NCBI RefSeq assembly: GCF_023276405.1
Contig: NZ_JALRMO010000001.1
Coordinates: 7,789,501-7,853,500 of the forward strand
DNA from: Paenibacillus hamazuiensis
GTDB lineage: Bacteria; Bacillota; Bacilli; Paenibacillales; NBRC-103111
Length of the DNA stretch: 64,000 bases
Direction: 5' to 3'
This document shows, piece after piece, positions 37,149 through 46,261 of the stretch (the first letter of the stretch is position 1; the number at the start of each line of letters is the position of its first letter). A model generated the notes under the pieces. It saw only the letters and a program-made list of their open reading frames with translations, made no database searches and was not told where the DNA came from. Position numbers and translations under genes: made by a program.

Positions 37149-37370
37149 TCAAGCTATCAAGCAGAATAGTTTTTCCGGTTTATGATTCAGCCGAGAATAC
37201 TTGTGACTTTAGTCATGAGATGAATCGGCTTCGGATGTGATGTACCCCAATTTTGGTGCGTTTTACATCCAACACATGTTACGATGTAATATAAGAAAAA
37301 GACAAATAAGTATTAGGATATCTTCACAAAATCTATTGACATATGTTATCCTCGGGTTAAGAGGTGGACA

Positions 37371-37790
37371 ATGATGTCAGAAGTTAAACATGGACGAGGG
37401 TACGTCTACTCTATTCAATACCACATCGTATGGTGTGTGAAGTACAGGCATAAGGTATTGTCTGACCATGTAGATAAACGGCTCAAGGAAATATTACATA
37501 AAATTGCTTCGGACAATGGGATTACCATCGAGATCGAAAGCGATCTTGACCATATTCATCTTTTGGTGGACTGTACTCCACAACATTCTATTCCGAGCGT
37601 AATCAAGGCTCTTAAAGGTGTTTCAGCAAATCTTCTATTCAAAGAGTTTCCACAATTAAAGAAGAAGCTCTGGGGAGGGAACATGTGGAATCCCTCTTAT
37701 TTTGTAGCAACCGTAAGCGAACATACCGAAGCGCAAATTCGACAGTATATTCAAAATCAGAAAGGTGGCGAAAACCATACAAATTCATAA
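37371..37790 (+). CDS. tnpA: IS200/IS605 TnpA, Y1 HUH transposase
   Basis: The 139-residue transposase has the HUH pair H61-x-H63 (LDHIHLLVD) and the catalytic tyrosine Y126 ([10 protein letters not shown]). It cuts and rejoins single-stranded DNA at the hairpin ends of the element as a dimer. Length and motifs are intact, so it is likely active. GAGGTGG precedes the ATG at 37371. Confidence 0.95.
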   Translation: MMSEVKHGRGYVYSIQYHIVWCVKYRHKVLSDHVDKRLKEILHKIASDNGITIEIESDLDHIHLLVDCTPQHSIPSVIKALKGVSANLLFKEFPQLKKKLWGGNMWNPSYFVATVSEHTEAQIRQYIQNQKGGENHTNS

Positions 37791-38880
37791 AGCTTACAAA
37801 TTTCGTATCTTTCCGAGCCAAGAACAAATCACGCTAATCGCTAAAACGCTTGGATGCAGTCGATTCGTTTTCAATCATTTCTTAGCGAAGTGGAATGAAG
37901 TATACAAGGAAACGGGCAACGGATTAACATACAGTGCCTGTTCCGCTGAATTACCAACATTAAAATCCGAATTTACATGGCTAAAAGAAGTGGACAGCAT
38001 AGCGATTCAATCGTCCGTAAAGAACCTTGCCGATGCGTACACCCGATTTTTTAAGAAGCAAAACGATGCTCCACGATTCAAAAGCAAGAAAAACAAAGTG
38101 CAATCCTATACAACCAAATATACAAATGGAAATATTGCTGTCGCAGGAAATAAGATCAAGTTACCTAAATTGGGATTTGTTCGTTTTGCGAAATCAAGAG
38201 AAGTGGAAGGACGAGTTGTGAACGCAACCATTAGACGGAATCCTTCTGGAAAATATTTCGTTTCCTTGTTGGTAGAGACGGAGATACAAGCATGGTCAAA
38301 AACAAACAAGGAAGTGGGAATCGATGTTGGATTAAAAGACTTTGCGACCCTTTCTACTGGTGAAGTGTTTGCGAATCCGAAATTCCTTCGCAAGATGGAG
38401 CATAAATTAGCCCGTGAACAACGCAAGCTTTCCAGATGTAAAAAAGGTTCATCCAATTGGAACAAACAACGGGTCAAGGTTGCTTGTATCCATGAAGGGA
38501 TTGCGGCTGCTCGTACCGATTACTTACACAAAATTTCAACGCAGATTGTCAAAAACCACGACATGATTGCGATGGAAGACTTGCAAGTTTCGAATATGAT
38601 GCAGCACCATAAGTTAGCAAAAGCGATTAGCGAAGTGTCTTGGTATCAATTCAGAACGATGTTAGAGTACAAGGCGAAATGGTATGGAAAAAAATTAGTA
38701 GTCGTTGGAAAAACATTCGCATCTTCTCAGTTGTGCTCTAGTTGCGGATACCAAAACAAAGAGGTTAAAAACCTAAATCTTCGTGACTGGACGTGCCCTT
38801 CGTGCCATGAACATCATCAAAGGGATATAAACGCAAGTCGAAACATTCTTGCCGAAGGCAAAAGACTATTTTCAGCGTAG
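37765..38880 (+). CDS. tnpB: TnpB RNA-guided endonuclease
   Basis: The 371-residue TnpB has a complete RuvC-like site: D187 ([12 protein letters not shown]), E271 (IAMEDLQV) and D354 ([11 protein letters not shown]). The zinc-finger cysteines are C324, C327, C344 and C347. TnpB is the ancestor of Cas12: with an omega-RNA from the element's right end it cuts DNA matching the flank guide next to a TAM, which helps retain the element. The start is GTG at 37765, overlapping tnpA. All catalytic residues are present, so activity is plausible. Confidence 0.93.
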   Translation: MAKTIQIHKAYKFRIFPSQEQITLIAKTLGCSRFVFNHFLAKWNEVYKETGNGLTYSACSAELPTLKSEFTWLKEVDSIAIQSSVKNLADAYTRFFKKQNDAPRFKSKKNKVQSYTTKYTNGNIAVAGNKIKLPKLGFVRFAKSREVEGRVVNATIRRNPSGKYFVSLLVETEIQAWSKTNKEVGIDVGLKDFATLSTGEVFANPKFLRKMEHKLAREQRKLSRCKKGSSNWNKQRVKVACIHEGIAAARTDYLHKISTQIVKNHDMIAMEDLQVSNMMQHHKLAKAISEVSWYQFRTMLEYKAKWYGKKLVVVGKTFASSQLCSSCGYQNKEVKNLNLRDWTCPSCHEHHQRDINASRNILAEGKRLFSA

Positions 38881-38998
38881 ATCGTTACGCCAACCGTAGG
38901 GACTACGGGGGTAGCCTGCTTACCTTCGCTCGTTGGAGCGTTTAGCGCAGGAATCTCGCGACTTTAGTCGTGAGAGGTTCAATAGGGGATTTGTCATC
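38881..38998 (+). ncRNA. Candidate omega-RNA (right-end element RNA) with guide
   Basis: Downstream of tnpB the right end folds into successive hairpins: CCGTAG-GGA-CTACGG (38894-38908), CCTGC ... GCAGG (38915-38951) enclosing CGCTC-GTTG-GAGCG (38927-38940), and the subterminal palindrome (38955-38974). In known systems the RNA runs through the right end into flanking DNA, which acts as guide; here that flank is TAGGGGATTTGTCATC from 38983. The 5' end probably lies inside tnpB. Confidence 0.6.
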
Positions 38999-39073
38999 GG
39001 ATGGTTGCAGACGAAGGATATCGTGCTGGACGAATGGCTTGCATTCACAGGAACTCGGCTGTTGATTGGGTAA
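38984..39073 (+). pseudogene. 3' remnant of a gene next to the IS right end
   Basis: An open frame starting inside the IS boundary reads FVIGWLQTKDIVLD, then EWLAFTGTRLLIG and stop at 39071-39073, directly before a strong terminator. It looks like the tail of a truncated gene. I do not recognise the family and see no matching 5' part left of the IS. Confidence 0.4.
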
Positions 39074-39116
39074 GGAAGATCTGCTGTTTAACAAGCGGGT
39101 CTTCCTTTTTTTTTAG
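39074..39116 (+). terminator. Intrinsic terminator downstream of the IS
   Basis: GGAAGATCTGCT pairs imperfectly with AGCGGGTCTTCC, then eight T residues. Confidence 0.85.
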
Positions 39117-39320
39117 TGCCCAAGTTTACGATCTCTTCAAATGAAGACAACACCCCGTTAATAAAACCGGTTTAAAATGTCCCTTGTCTAGTAAATCAGC
39201 AGCGAATTTTGTCGCCGTTGACGTAAAATTGCCCGAAAATTATGTGGAAATACTGCAATTATCACCAAATTATTCCAAATTCAGGAGGTGAAAATCACTG
39301 TTCGGGGTTAATCCGCTGCA

Positions 39321-39340
39321 TTTTTGGAACGTTCCAAAAA
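39321..39340. promoter_or_regulatory. Perfect 20-bp palindrome, candidate LacI-type operator
   Basis: TTTTTGGAAC followed by GTTCCAAAAA, a perfect palindrome with a central CG as in most LacI-family operators. It lies 22 nt before the ribosome binding site of the first gene of an operon that encodes a LacI regulator. Confidence 0.6.
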
Positions 39341-39373
39341 TGGGTCCGGAAAATCGTCCATAGGAGGGTATCC

Positions 39374-40327
39374 ATTCTGAATCAAAACGCTTCCCAAGTC
39401 GATGCGGTCAAGCTGCGAAAATGGAATCGGTTTTTGAAACGCTGCATCAAATACAAAGGGCTTTTGCTTTTGCTGCTGCCTTCGTTTGTTTGGTTTTTTA
39501 TTTTTAAGTATGTTCCCATGTACGGGGTCATTGTTGCTTTTAAAGACTATAAACCGATGTTGGGAATTATGGAGAGCGACTGGGCCGGGTTTAAGTATTT
39601 CGAGAGACTTTTTACGAACAGCCAGTTTTTCACGCTGCTCAAGAATACGCTGATCATCAGTACATATAAGCTGATCTTTGTGTTTCCCGCACCCATCCTA
39701 TTAGCGCTCTTATTGAATGAGGTTCGCCATGAAAGGTTCAAAAAGGCGATTCAAACGGTTACGTACCTGCCTCACTTTATCTCCTGGGTGGTGATTGGCG
39801 GATTGATCCAAACGGTGCTTTCCCCGACAAATGGCGTGGTCAACTACGTCTTGGGGCTTATGGGAGTCGAACCGATCAAGTTCATGATGATCCCGGAACT
39901 GTTCAGGGGAATCGTTATTGCGGCGGATATTTGGAAGGAAGCCGGATGGGGCAGCATCGTTTATTTGGCGGCTATATCCGGAATCGATCAGGATATGTAC
40001 GAGGCGGCGGAAATCGACGGAGCGGGAAGGCTGCGTCAGGCGGTCAGCATCACTCTTCCCGCGCTTGCGCCCGTCATCGTCATGATGTTCATCCTGCGGA
40101 TCGGAAATATGATGGATGCGGGCTTCGACGGCATCGTCAATCTTTATAATCCGACCGTTTACGGCGTCGCCGATATTTTCGATACTTATGCATACCGGGT
40201 AGGTCTGATCGATTTTAATTTCAGCTATTCCACCGCAATCAGTTTATTCAAAAATGTCGTCGGCCTTCTCCTTCTGATCTTCGCCAGCAAAATTACGAAA
40301 CGTATCAGTGGATACGGCATTTGGTGA
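39374..40327 (+). CDS. LplB-type sugar ABC transporter permease (second system)
   Basis: An inner-membrane permease of about 317 residues with the EAA loop MYEAAEIDGAGRLRQAVSITLPALAP. It is first in a six-gene operon. The start is odd: TAGGAGGG at 39361-39368 is a near-perfect ribosome binding site, but the codons after it are TCC, ATT (39374) and CTG (39377), with no ATG, GTG or TTG in frame. The in-frame ATG at 39242 has no ribosome binding site and would add 44 atypical residues. I place the start at ATT, with CTG equally possible. Confidence 0.85.
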   Translation: MLNQNASQVDAVKLRKWNRFLKRCIKYKGLLLLLLPSFVWFFIFKYVPMYGVIVAFKDYKPMLGIMESDWAGFKYFERLFTNSQFFTLLKNTLIISTYKLIFVFPAPILLALLLNEVRHERFKKAIQTVTYLPHFISWVVIGGLIQTVLSPTNGVVNYVLGLMGVEPIKFMMIPELFRGIVIAADIWKEAGWGSIVYLAAISGIDQDMYEAAEIDGAGRLRQAVSITLPALAPVIVMMFILRIGNMMDAGFDGIVNLYNPTVYGVADIFDTYAYRVGLIDFNFSYSTAISLFKNVVGLLLLIFASKITKRISGYGIW

Positions 40328-40379
40328 GACTGCCGATATTTGATCGACAATCTCCTGATAACACGGATTGGAGGAAATT

Positions 40380-41258
40380 ATGCTGTACAGAAAAACGTCG
40401 ACAGGCGAAGCCGGCTTTCAGGTTTTCAATTACAGTTTTTTGGCGTTCATTGCTTTTTTAATGATCTACCCGTTTTGGGAGCTGCTCATTGTTTCCGTCA
40501 GTCCTGCCGTAGAGGCGTCAAAAATCGGTCTAAAGCTGATTCCGCGAGGGTTTACTCTCGAAGCTTATCGGATGGTGTTCGAATCGAAGCTGATAGTCTA
40601 TGGATACTTCAATTCGATCTTTCGTACCGTCGTCGGAACTTCGATCACCGTATTTTTATGTTTTCTTACGGCTTATCCGTTGGCCAAAAAGATGCTGCCC
40701 GCCCGCAACGCATTTACGGTTTATTACTTGATTCCGATGTTTTTCAGCGGCGGTCTTGTGCCGAATTTCCTGCTCATCAAAAGCCTTGGTCTGCTCGATA
40801 CGATCTGGGCGCTGATCATCCCGACGCTGCTCAGCACGTTTCAAATTTTGATCATGCGAAATTTTATCATGTCGCTTCCCGAGTCGCTGGAGGAATCGGC
40901 GCTTGTAGACGGGGCAGGTTTCTTTACCATCCTTTTGAGGATCGTTATTCCGCTATCTATGCCGATTTTCGCGACAGTCGCTTTGTGGGAGGCCGTGGCA
41001 CACTGGAATTCCTGGTTTGATGCGATGATTTACACGCGGTCGAATCGGAACGTGGTGCTTCAGCTGCTTTTGCGGAGAGTGCTCATCGAGCATAACAATG
41101 AGGGGATTACGGACAGCCTGCAAGGCGACGAAGGGGTCGTTACGAAAACGGTAGAGGCTGCGACGGTTCTTGTAACGATCGGGCCGGTCATTCTGATGTA
41201 CCCGTTTTTGCAAAAATATTTTATCAAAGGTGTCCTTATTGGTTCCTTGAAAGGATAA
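40380..41258 (+). CDS. YtcP-type sugar ABC transporter permease (second system)
   Basis: A 292-residue permease with six membrane segments and an EAA-type loop (LEESALVDGAGFFTILLRIVIPLSMP), ending in the family-typical KYFIKGVLIGSLKG. TTGGAGGAA supports ATG at 40380. Compared with the system at 11101 it carries about 10 extra residues (NEGITDSLQGDEG region) in the last loop. It pairs with the preceding permease. Confidence 0.92.
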   Translation: MLYRKTSTGEAGFQVFNYSFLAFIAFLMIYPFWELLIVSVSPAVEASKIGLKLIPRGFTLEAYRMVFESKLIVYGYFNSIFRTVVGTSITVFLCFLTAYPLAKKMLPARNAFTVYYLIPMFFSGGLVPNFLLIKSLGLLDTIWALIIPTLLSTFQILIMRNFIMSLPESLEESALVDGAGFFTILLRIVIPLSMPIFATVALWEAVAHWNSWFDAMIYTRSNRNVVLQLLLRRVLIEHNNEGITDSLQGDEGVVTKTVEAATVLVTIGPVILMYPFLQKYFIKGVLIGSLKG

Positions 41259-41291
41259 TATGACTTTTACTTGTCCAGGAGGAGATTCGAG

Positions 41292-42863
41292 ATGATGATG
41301 GAAACAAAAAAGGCAATACCGGCTTTATCGATCCTGCTGTCCGCGGCGATTGCCGTGACCGGATGCGGAGGCAGCCAGTCCGCAGCGAAAAATTCCGACA
41401 AGTCGGCAGCTGAAGGCGACAAACCATTGGAAATCAAATGGCTGGGCAACGGAACGGCGGGAATGTATCCCGGGGAAGACGCTTATATTGTTCAAGAATT
41501 GAATAAACGCTTCAATGTGAAACTTTTGCCTGTAAAAGCCGACTCGGCTAAAGACCAGGAGCTGAGCATGCTGCTCGCCTCGGGCGAGGTGCCCGATCAT
41601 ATGCTCGTCGGGGCGAACAGCATCGGGAAAATTCTCGATCAAGGGGCGGGGAGAACGATTCCGGTCGATATGATCAAACAAGCAGCTCCTAACCTATGGA
41701 AATCGACGCTTGAAAATTATCCGCAGCTTGAGCAAATGTCCGTTTACAAAAACGGTCAACTGCTCGCTCTGCCGGAAGGGACGCGAGAACTGTTCCCTTT
41801 TACGGCGGTAAGAACGGACTGGCTCAAGAAGGTAGGGGCTAATATGCCTACGAATCTGGAGGAGTTCAAGGAAGTAGCCAAGCTGTTCACGACGAAGGAT
41901 CCGGACGGCGACGGAAAAAATGACACTTACGCATTTTCTTTGTCCACAGGTTACTCCAATATTTATACACTGGCAGCGGCATTTGGCATTTCACTGCCGG
42001 GCGGAACGGTCAAAGACGATTCTTGGGTCAAAGACAAGAACGGCAGCCTGATTCGGGCGCAGGTGAGCCAAAACTACAAAAGCCTGATTGCCTACTTGGC
42101 CGACTTATACAAGAGCGGATACATTTATCCGGATGTTACCGTAAAGGACCAGGATGCTTTGTTTTCGGACGGGTTCGTGGGCATGAGAACGGCCGGCTGG
42201 ACCGCTATGATGCCCAAGTACAGGCCGAGCGACTGGTTTGCGCTTACCTTCAAGAAAAATCCGCAAGCGACGACGGATTACTTGCCGCCTTTGAAAGGAC
42301 CGGACGGCAAAGACGCGGTGTTCGAGAAGCAGTCCAGCGTATGGCGGTATATGGTTGTCGGTAAAGACACCTCGGATGCGAAGCTGAAAAAGATTTTGCA
42401 AATTCTCGATGCCCAGCTTGTCGATAAGGACGTTCATAACCTGGTATGGAGAGGCAAGGAAGGCGTTCATTTTACCGTGAACGGCGAAGGTATGGCGGAG
42501 CTGACCAAAGAGTATGCTTCGAACGAAAAACAAGCGGAAACAGGCATCAAATTTTTTATCGTCAACAATCGGAATGAGGAGCAGTTCAAGCTGAGCTTCG
42601 GCAATGAAGCCGCAGTTCAGGCGAATATCCAAAAGAGCTATAAAACGACCGACCAACTGATCCCGGCCGGCACGATCATTCAAAGCTACAGTGAATTCGG
42701 CGCCGATGTCAAAAAGATAGAGGACGAGTTTTTTATTAAAGCGATAACCGGAAGCTGGGACGTCCAAACCGAATGGGACAATTATGTAAAGCGCTGGAAT
42801 GCCGCCGGAGGAGATAAAATCACGAAGGAAGTCAACGAAGCATACCAGAAGCTGAAAAAATAG
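41292..42863 (+). CDS. LplA-type extracellular solute-binding lipoprotein (second system)
   Basis: A 523-residue lipoprotein; the signal peptide ends at the lipobox VTGC with C25. The binding domain matches the LplA/YtcQ group. AGGAGGAG lies 7 nt before the ATG at 41292. It delivers a sugar to the two permeases upstream; linkage to a TIM-barrel isomerase suggests a monosaccharide-releasing or uncommon sugar ligand, but this is weak inference. Confidence 0.92.
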   Translation: MMMETKKAIPALSILLSAAIAVTGCGGSQSAAKNSDKSAAEGDKPLEIKWLGNGTAGMYPGEDAYIVQELNKRFNVKLLPVKADSAKDQELSMLLASGEVPDHMLVGANSIGKILDQGAGRTIPVDMIKQAAPNLWKSTLENYPQLEQMSVYKNGQLLALPEGTRELFPFTAVRTDWLKKVGANMPTNLEEFKEVAKLFTTKDPDGDGKNDTYAFSLSTGYSNIYTLAAAFGISLPGGTVKDDSWVKDKNGSLIRAQVSQNYKSLIAYLADLYKSGYIYPDVTVKDQDALFSDGFVGMRTAGWTAMMPKYRPSDWFALTFKKNPQATTDYLPPLKGPDGKDAVFEKQSSVWRYMVVGKDTSDAKLKKILQILDAQLVDKDVHNLVWRGKEGVHFTVNGEGMAELTKEYASNEKQAETGIKFFIVNNRNEEQFKLSFGNEAAVQANIQKSYKTTDQLIPAGTIIQSYSEFGADVKKIEDEFFIKAITGSWDVQTEWDNYVKRWNAAGGDKITKEVNEAYQKLKK

Positions 42864-42890
42864 AAGCCCGGTTAATAGAGAGGTGATCTT

Positions 42891-43919
42891 ATGGCGGTAA
42901 CCATAATGGACGTGGCCAAGGAAGCGAATGTATCCAAAAGCACGGTATCGCTGGTCATGAACAACAGTGACTCGGTGAAGCTTGAAACGAGAATCCGCGT
43001 GCTGGAGGCGATCCGTAAACTCGGCTATGTTCCTAATATGGCGGCTCGCGAGTTGACCACGAAGATTAAGCATATTCTGGGCCTCGTATTTTTGACGGAT
43101 AATACAACGAACAAGTCCTATCGATTCGATGCCGTTACGGAAACGCTGCTGTACGACACGTTTAACGGCATCTCATCCGGCATGAAGCAAACCGATTTCG
43201 GCCTGCTCAGCGAAAGATTTTCCGCTCTCGATGCGAACGCGGAACTGCCTTCTCTTCTGAAAAACAACCGTGTCGACGGTGTGTTTATTGTGGGAGGACT
43301 GTTTGGTGATGAGTTTATAAAACGCGTTCAAGAGCGAAATATCCCGGCTGTTATCGTAGGGAGAAACTATCCGGGCATCGATTCCGTCGCTCCCGACGTG
43401 CTGGACGCCATGTATAAAGGGACAAGGCATTTGCTGGAGACCGGGCATCGGCATATCGTGTTTATACTCGGACCCGAAACGAGCCCGGTGGCTCAGAAGA
43501 AGCTGGAAGGCATTCGCAAGGCGTTGGATGAAGCCGGTTTGCCGCTTCGGGCGGATACGGTCAAATACTGTGACTATACGGGAGCGTCCGGATACAAGGC
43601 GATGCAGGTGTTGTGGGAATCCGGCGCCCGCATGGATGCCGTCTTCGCGGCAAACGACGGGATCGCGGTCGGAGCCATGCGTTATTTATACGAACGCAAG
43701 GTGCGCATCCCCGAAGATATTTCGATCATCGGATACGAGCAATCGGTGCTTACCGAGCATTCCGTTCCTGCGCTCACGACGATCGATATCAATAAGGAGC
43801 GAATGGGAGAGGAAGCGCTCCGCATATTATTAAATCGGATATCCCGGCGGAAGGCGAAGACGGTAAGGCTTACGCTTGCACCTTCTCTTGTCGTCCGGGA
43901 CACGGTAAAAAAGCGTTAA
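42891..43919 (+). CDS. LacI-family transcriptional regulator
   Basis: The 342-residue repressor has a LacI HTH at 1-55 (TIMDVAKEANVSKSTVSLVMNN) with hinge helix, and a periplasmic-binding-like sugar-sensing domain. AGAGGTGA precedes the ATG. It lies inside the operon it probably controls; the perfect palindrome upstream of the operon (39321-39340) is the obvious candidate operator. Confidence 0.93.
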   Translation: MAVTIMDVAKEANVSKSTVSLVMNNSDSVKLETRIRVLEAIRKLGYVPNMAARELTTKIKHILGLVFLTDNTTNKSYRFDAVTETLLYDTFNGISSGMKQTDFGLLSERFSALDANAELPSLLKNNRVDGVFIVGGLFGDEFIKRVQERNIPAVIVGRNYPGIDSVAPDVLDAMYKGTRHLLETGHRHIVFILGPETSPVAQKKLEGIRKALDEAGLPLRADTVKYCDYTGASGYKAMQVLWESGARMDAVFAANDGIAVGAMRYLYERKVRIPEDISIIGYEQSVLTEHSVPALTTIDINKERMGEEALRILLNRISRRKAKTVRLTLAPSLVVRDTVKKR

Positions 43920-43945
43920 CGCCAAAATAAAGGAGAAGGTAAAAC

Positions 43946-44824
43946 GTGAGATTATCGACGATGACGAGTTTTTTCGGCAGGAGATTGGATGGAGGGTATA
44001 CTCCTATTAGCGAATCCATGCGGCGCTGCAGAACTGCAGGCTTTCAAGTGCTCGACGTAAGTTTTTGCCATGCGATTTTTGGAAAGACGGAGCTTGTGAA
44101 GGATGATTGGGAGAAGCAAATGTATGAAATTCGTAACGAGGCCGAATCGCTTGGTATCGAATTTTCGCAATCGCACCCTGTGTTTTTGCCCGGACATCCC
44201 GAGGATCATCCGGCTGACAAACGGCAACTGTACCGTGAAATGATGGAACGATCCATTATTGCAAGCTCCATTCTCGGCGTCAAGTGGGCCGCTTTGCATC
44301 CGATCGAAGCGAAAAAGACCGAAGCGGCATTCGACCTCGAAGCGAATATAAAGGCAAACTTCGAGCATTTCGCTCCCGTGGTGGAGCTCGCGATTAAACA
44401 TAATGTCGGAGTTGCTTTCGAAAATATGATCGAACGCGCTTCTTCGAAACGGCGGTTTTGCAGTCATGCCGGCGAGCTGGCCGCGCTGGTTGACGCCTAT
44501 AATGACCGCGCCGTCGGCGCATGCTGGGATTTCGGGCACGGCAATTTCTTGTACAAGGATCAACGTTTTGCGCTTCGCACGCTCGGCGGGCGGCTGAAAT
44601 CGACTCACGTAAACGACAATTACGGACAGGAAGACGAGCATATGTTTCCGTTTCACGGCAATGTCGATTGGGCTGCTATTATGCCGGTGCTGACCGAAAT
44701 CGGGTATGAAGGGGACTTCTCGTTCGAGACTCACAATGAGTTCGACCGGTTGCCGGAATCCATCAAGGATACGCTGGCAAAGACCGGTTATGAAATCGGG
44801 ATGTACTGCCTGTCGTTGGCTTGA
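43946..44824 (+). CDS. TIM-barrel sugar phosphate isomerase/epimerase
   Basis: The 292-residue protein belongs to the xylose-isomerase-like TIM-barrel family. Metal-binding residues appear in AFENM, CWDFGHGN, STHVND and SFETHNE, in the usual order along the barrel strands. Such enzymes isomerise or epimerise sugars or act on inositol-like substrates. GTG start with AAGGAGAAGG upstream. It is in the operon with the second oligosaccharide transporter. Confidence 0.9.
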   Translation: MRLSTMTSFFGRRLDGGYTPISESMRRCRTAGFQVLDVSFCHAIFGKTELVKDDWEKQMYEIRNEAESLGIEFSQSHPVFLPGHPEDHPADKRQLYREMMERSIIASSILGVKWAALHPIEAKKTEAAFDLEANIKANFEHFAPVVELAIKHNVGVAFENMIERASSKRRFCSHAGELAALVDAYNDRAVGACWDFGHGNFLYKDQRFALRTLGGRLKSTHVNDNYGQEDEHMFPFHGNVDWAAIMPVLTEIGYEGDFSFETHNEFDRLPESIKDTLAKTGYEIGMYCLSLA

Positions 44825-44860
44825 GCATTCGCAGGCGTGAGCGGAAGGGGGCTTATGGGT

Positions 44861-45454
44861 ATGGATCACATCACCTTTGTCAGACATGGGAATACGAATC
44901 ACAATGTGGAGAACCGGGCGCAGGGCCACCTTCATAATCCGCTTAACGAAACGGGCTTGCGGGAGGCGGCGGCCGTTGCAAAACGGCTGTCGGAGGAGGC
45001 ATGGGACGTTCTCGTCTCCAGTGATTTGCTGCGGGCGCGTCAAACGGCGGAAATTATTTCCGAAGCGATCCGACTGCCGATCGAACGGTTCGATATTCGG
45101 CTTCGCGAAAAGGACCGCGGCCAGATCGTAGACACCATAGAAGAAGAACGCGTTGCGAAGTGGGGACCGAACTGGAGAGAGCTCGATCTTGGCGAGGAGA
45201 CCGATCAATCGCTTCGGGTGCGCGGCATGAGCGTTGTGAGCGATATGATCAACCAGTATCCGGGCAAAAAAATACTCGTGGTTACCCACGGGTATTTTCT
45301 CGGCCAGACGCTCAAAGAATTGATACGGGACGAATCGACCGGCGATCATCTGCGAAATACTTCGGTTACGACCGTTGTGCGAAACGGCAAAAAGTGGGAA
45401 TATTTGTTATACGATTGCGTGCGGCATCTGGAGAGTGAAAAAAATACCCCTTAG
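44861..45454 (+). CDS. Histidine phosphatase family protein
   Basis: The 197-residue enzyme has the catalytic RHG motif (TFVRHGNTNHN) at the N-terminus and a second His in VVTHGYFLGQ. It dephosphorylates a small molecule, perhaps a sugar phosphate given its operon. ATG 44855 is only about 3 nt from the GGAAGGGGG site; ATG 44861 (9 nt) is preferred. Last gene of the operon, followed by a terminator. Confidence 0.88.
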   Translation: MDHITFVRHGNTNHNVENRAQGHLHNPLNETGLREAAAVAKRLSEEAWDVLVSSDLLRARQTAEIISEAIRLPIERFDIRLREKDRGQIVDTIEEERVAKWGPNWRELDLGEETDQSLRVRGMSVVSDMINQYPGKKILVVTHGYFLGQTLKELIRDESTGDHLRNTSVTTVVRNGKKWEYLLYDCVRHLESEKNTP

Positions 45455-45544
45455 ATCATCCGGGATCGCGTGCGGATAGTGGGTCGCACATGGCGCAGCA
45501 GCAGCTGCTCCTAACATACTGAATATTTCCTGAAAAATTCTCAC

Positions 45545-45583
45545 AACGGCAGCCGGCCATACTTGAACCGGTTGCCGTTTTTA
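45545..45583 (+). terminator. Intrinsic terminator closing the second sugar operon
   Basis: AACGGCAGCCGG pairs with CCGGTTGCCGTT (12 bp, one G-T pair), 11-nt loop, then TTTAT. Confidence 0.85.
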
Positions 45584-45679
45584 TATCGAAATCGGATTGT
45601 ATGGATTTTTTGGATTCCATGTGAGAGATTCGCCGATGATTTTCGTCTATACTGTATAGAATTCAAGGAGGCCCGGCAG

Positions 45680-46261
45680 GTGGAGGAATTTATCGAGCGA
45701 AATGAGCGCGATGACGAGAGAGAATGGATACGCCGAGTGCTGGAAGGGCATAAGGAAGATTACGCTTTTCTGGTGAACCGGTACAAAAATAAAATTTACG
45801 GGCTTTTGCGGGGGATGGGGGCGGACGATCAGGATGCCCAAGATTTGACTCAAGAAACCTTTATTAGAGCGTATCGCAAGCTGGCTTCGCACGATCCGGG
45901 GAAGCGGTTTGCCGCTTGGATTTACGCGATTGCCGCCAACATGCTGAAGGATCTTCAGCGAAAAAAACGCCGCAGCGACGGGCCGGCGGGCTCATTTCCC
46001 GAGCTTTCGCCCCGCGACGGTCCCGAGGATGCTCTGCTGCGGGAGGAGCATCGGAGGGAGCTCCACGTTCTGCTGCAAAACCTGCCGCCTAATTACCGGA
46101 TTGTTCTGCTGCTCCGTTACACGAACGATTTGAGTTATGAAGAGATGAGCGAAGTGCTTAATGTTCCTTTGATCAAAGTTCAAAACGATCTTTACCGCGC
46201 CAAAAAAAGATTGAAGCAGCTTATGACAACCGGGGAGGCGATAACCAATGCGATGCCTTAG
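45680..46261 (+). CDS. ECF-type RNA polymerase sigma factor
   Basis: The 193-residue sigma factor has region 2 (YKNKIYGLLRGMGADDQDAQDLTQETFIRAYRKL) and region 4 (LPPNYRIVLLLRYTNDLSYEEMSEVLNVPLIKVQNDLYRAKKRL) typical of ECF sigma factors near SigW/SigV. The GTG at 45680 has AAGGAGG 8 nt upstream; the frame is open from 45563. A CGTC at 45643-45646 with TGAGAG 16 nt before it is a weak candidate for an autoregulated ECF promoter. Partner anti-sigma gene overlaps its end by 14 bp. Confidence 0.92.
   Translation: MEEFIERNERDDEREWIRRVLEGHKEDYAFLVNRYKNKIYGLLRGMGADDQDAQDLTQETFIRAYRKLASHDPGKRFAAWIYAIAANMLKDLQRKKRRSDGPAGSFPELSPRDGPEDALLREEHRRELHVLLQNLPPNYRIVLLLRYTNDLSYEEMSEVLNVPLIKVQNDLYRAKKRLKQLMTTGEAITNAMP

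Larger units (their letters stand above)
37190..38982 (+). mobile_element. IS200/IS605-family insertion sequence with TnpA and TnpB
   Basis: A complete-looking element. The left subterminal hairpin is CTTGTGACTTTAGTCATGAG (37200-37219) and the right one CTCGCGACTTTAGTCGTGAG (38955-38974); both have 9-bp stems and a TT loop. tnpA and tnpB lie between, overlapping by 26 bp. There are no terminal inverted repeats or target duplication, as expected for this single-strand transposing family. TTCAA at 38978-38982 is the likely right cleavage site; the exact left end, a few nt before 37200, is not fixed. Base composition is clearly more AT-rich than the host. Confidence 0.88.

Noticed and set aside
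37336-37370. TTGACA at 37336 as a tnpA promoter
   Set aside because: No -10 hexamer lies at a permitted distance.
39242-39373. ATG at 39242 as the start of the second LplB-type permease
   Set aside because: No ribosome binding site, and the extra residues are unlike the family; they also span the palindrome.
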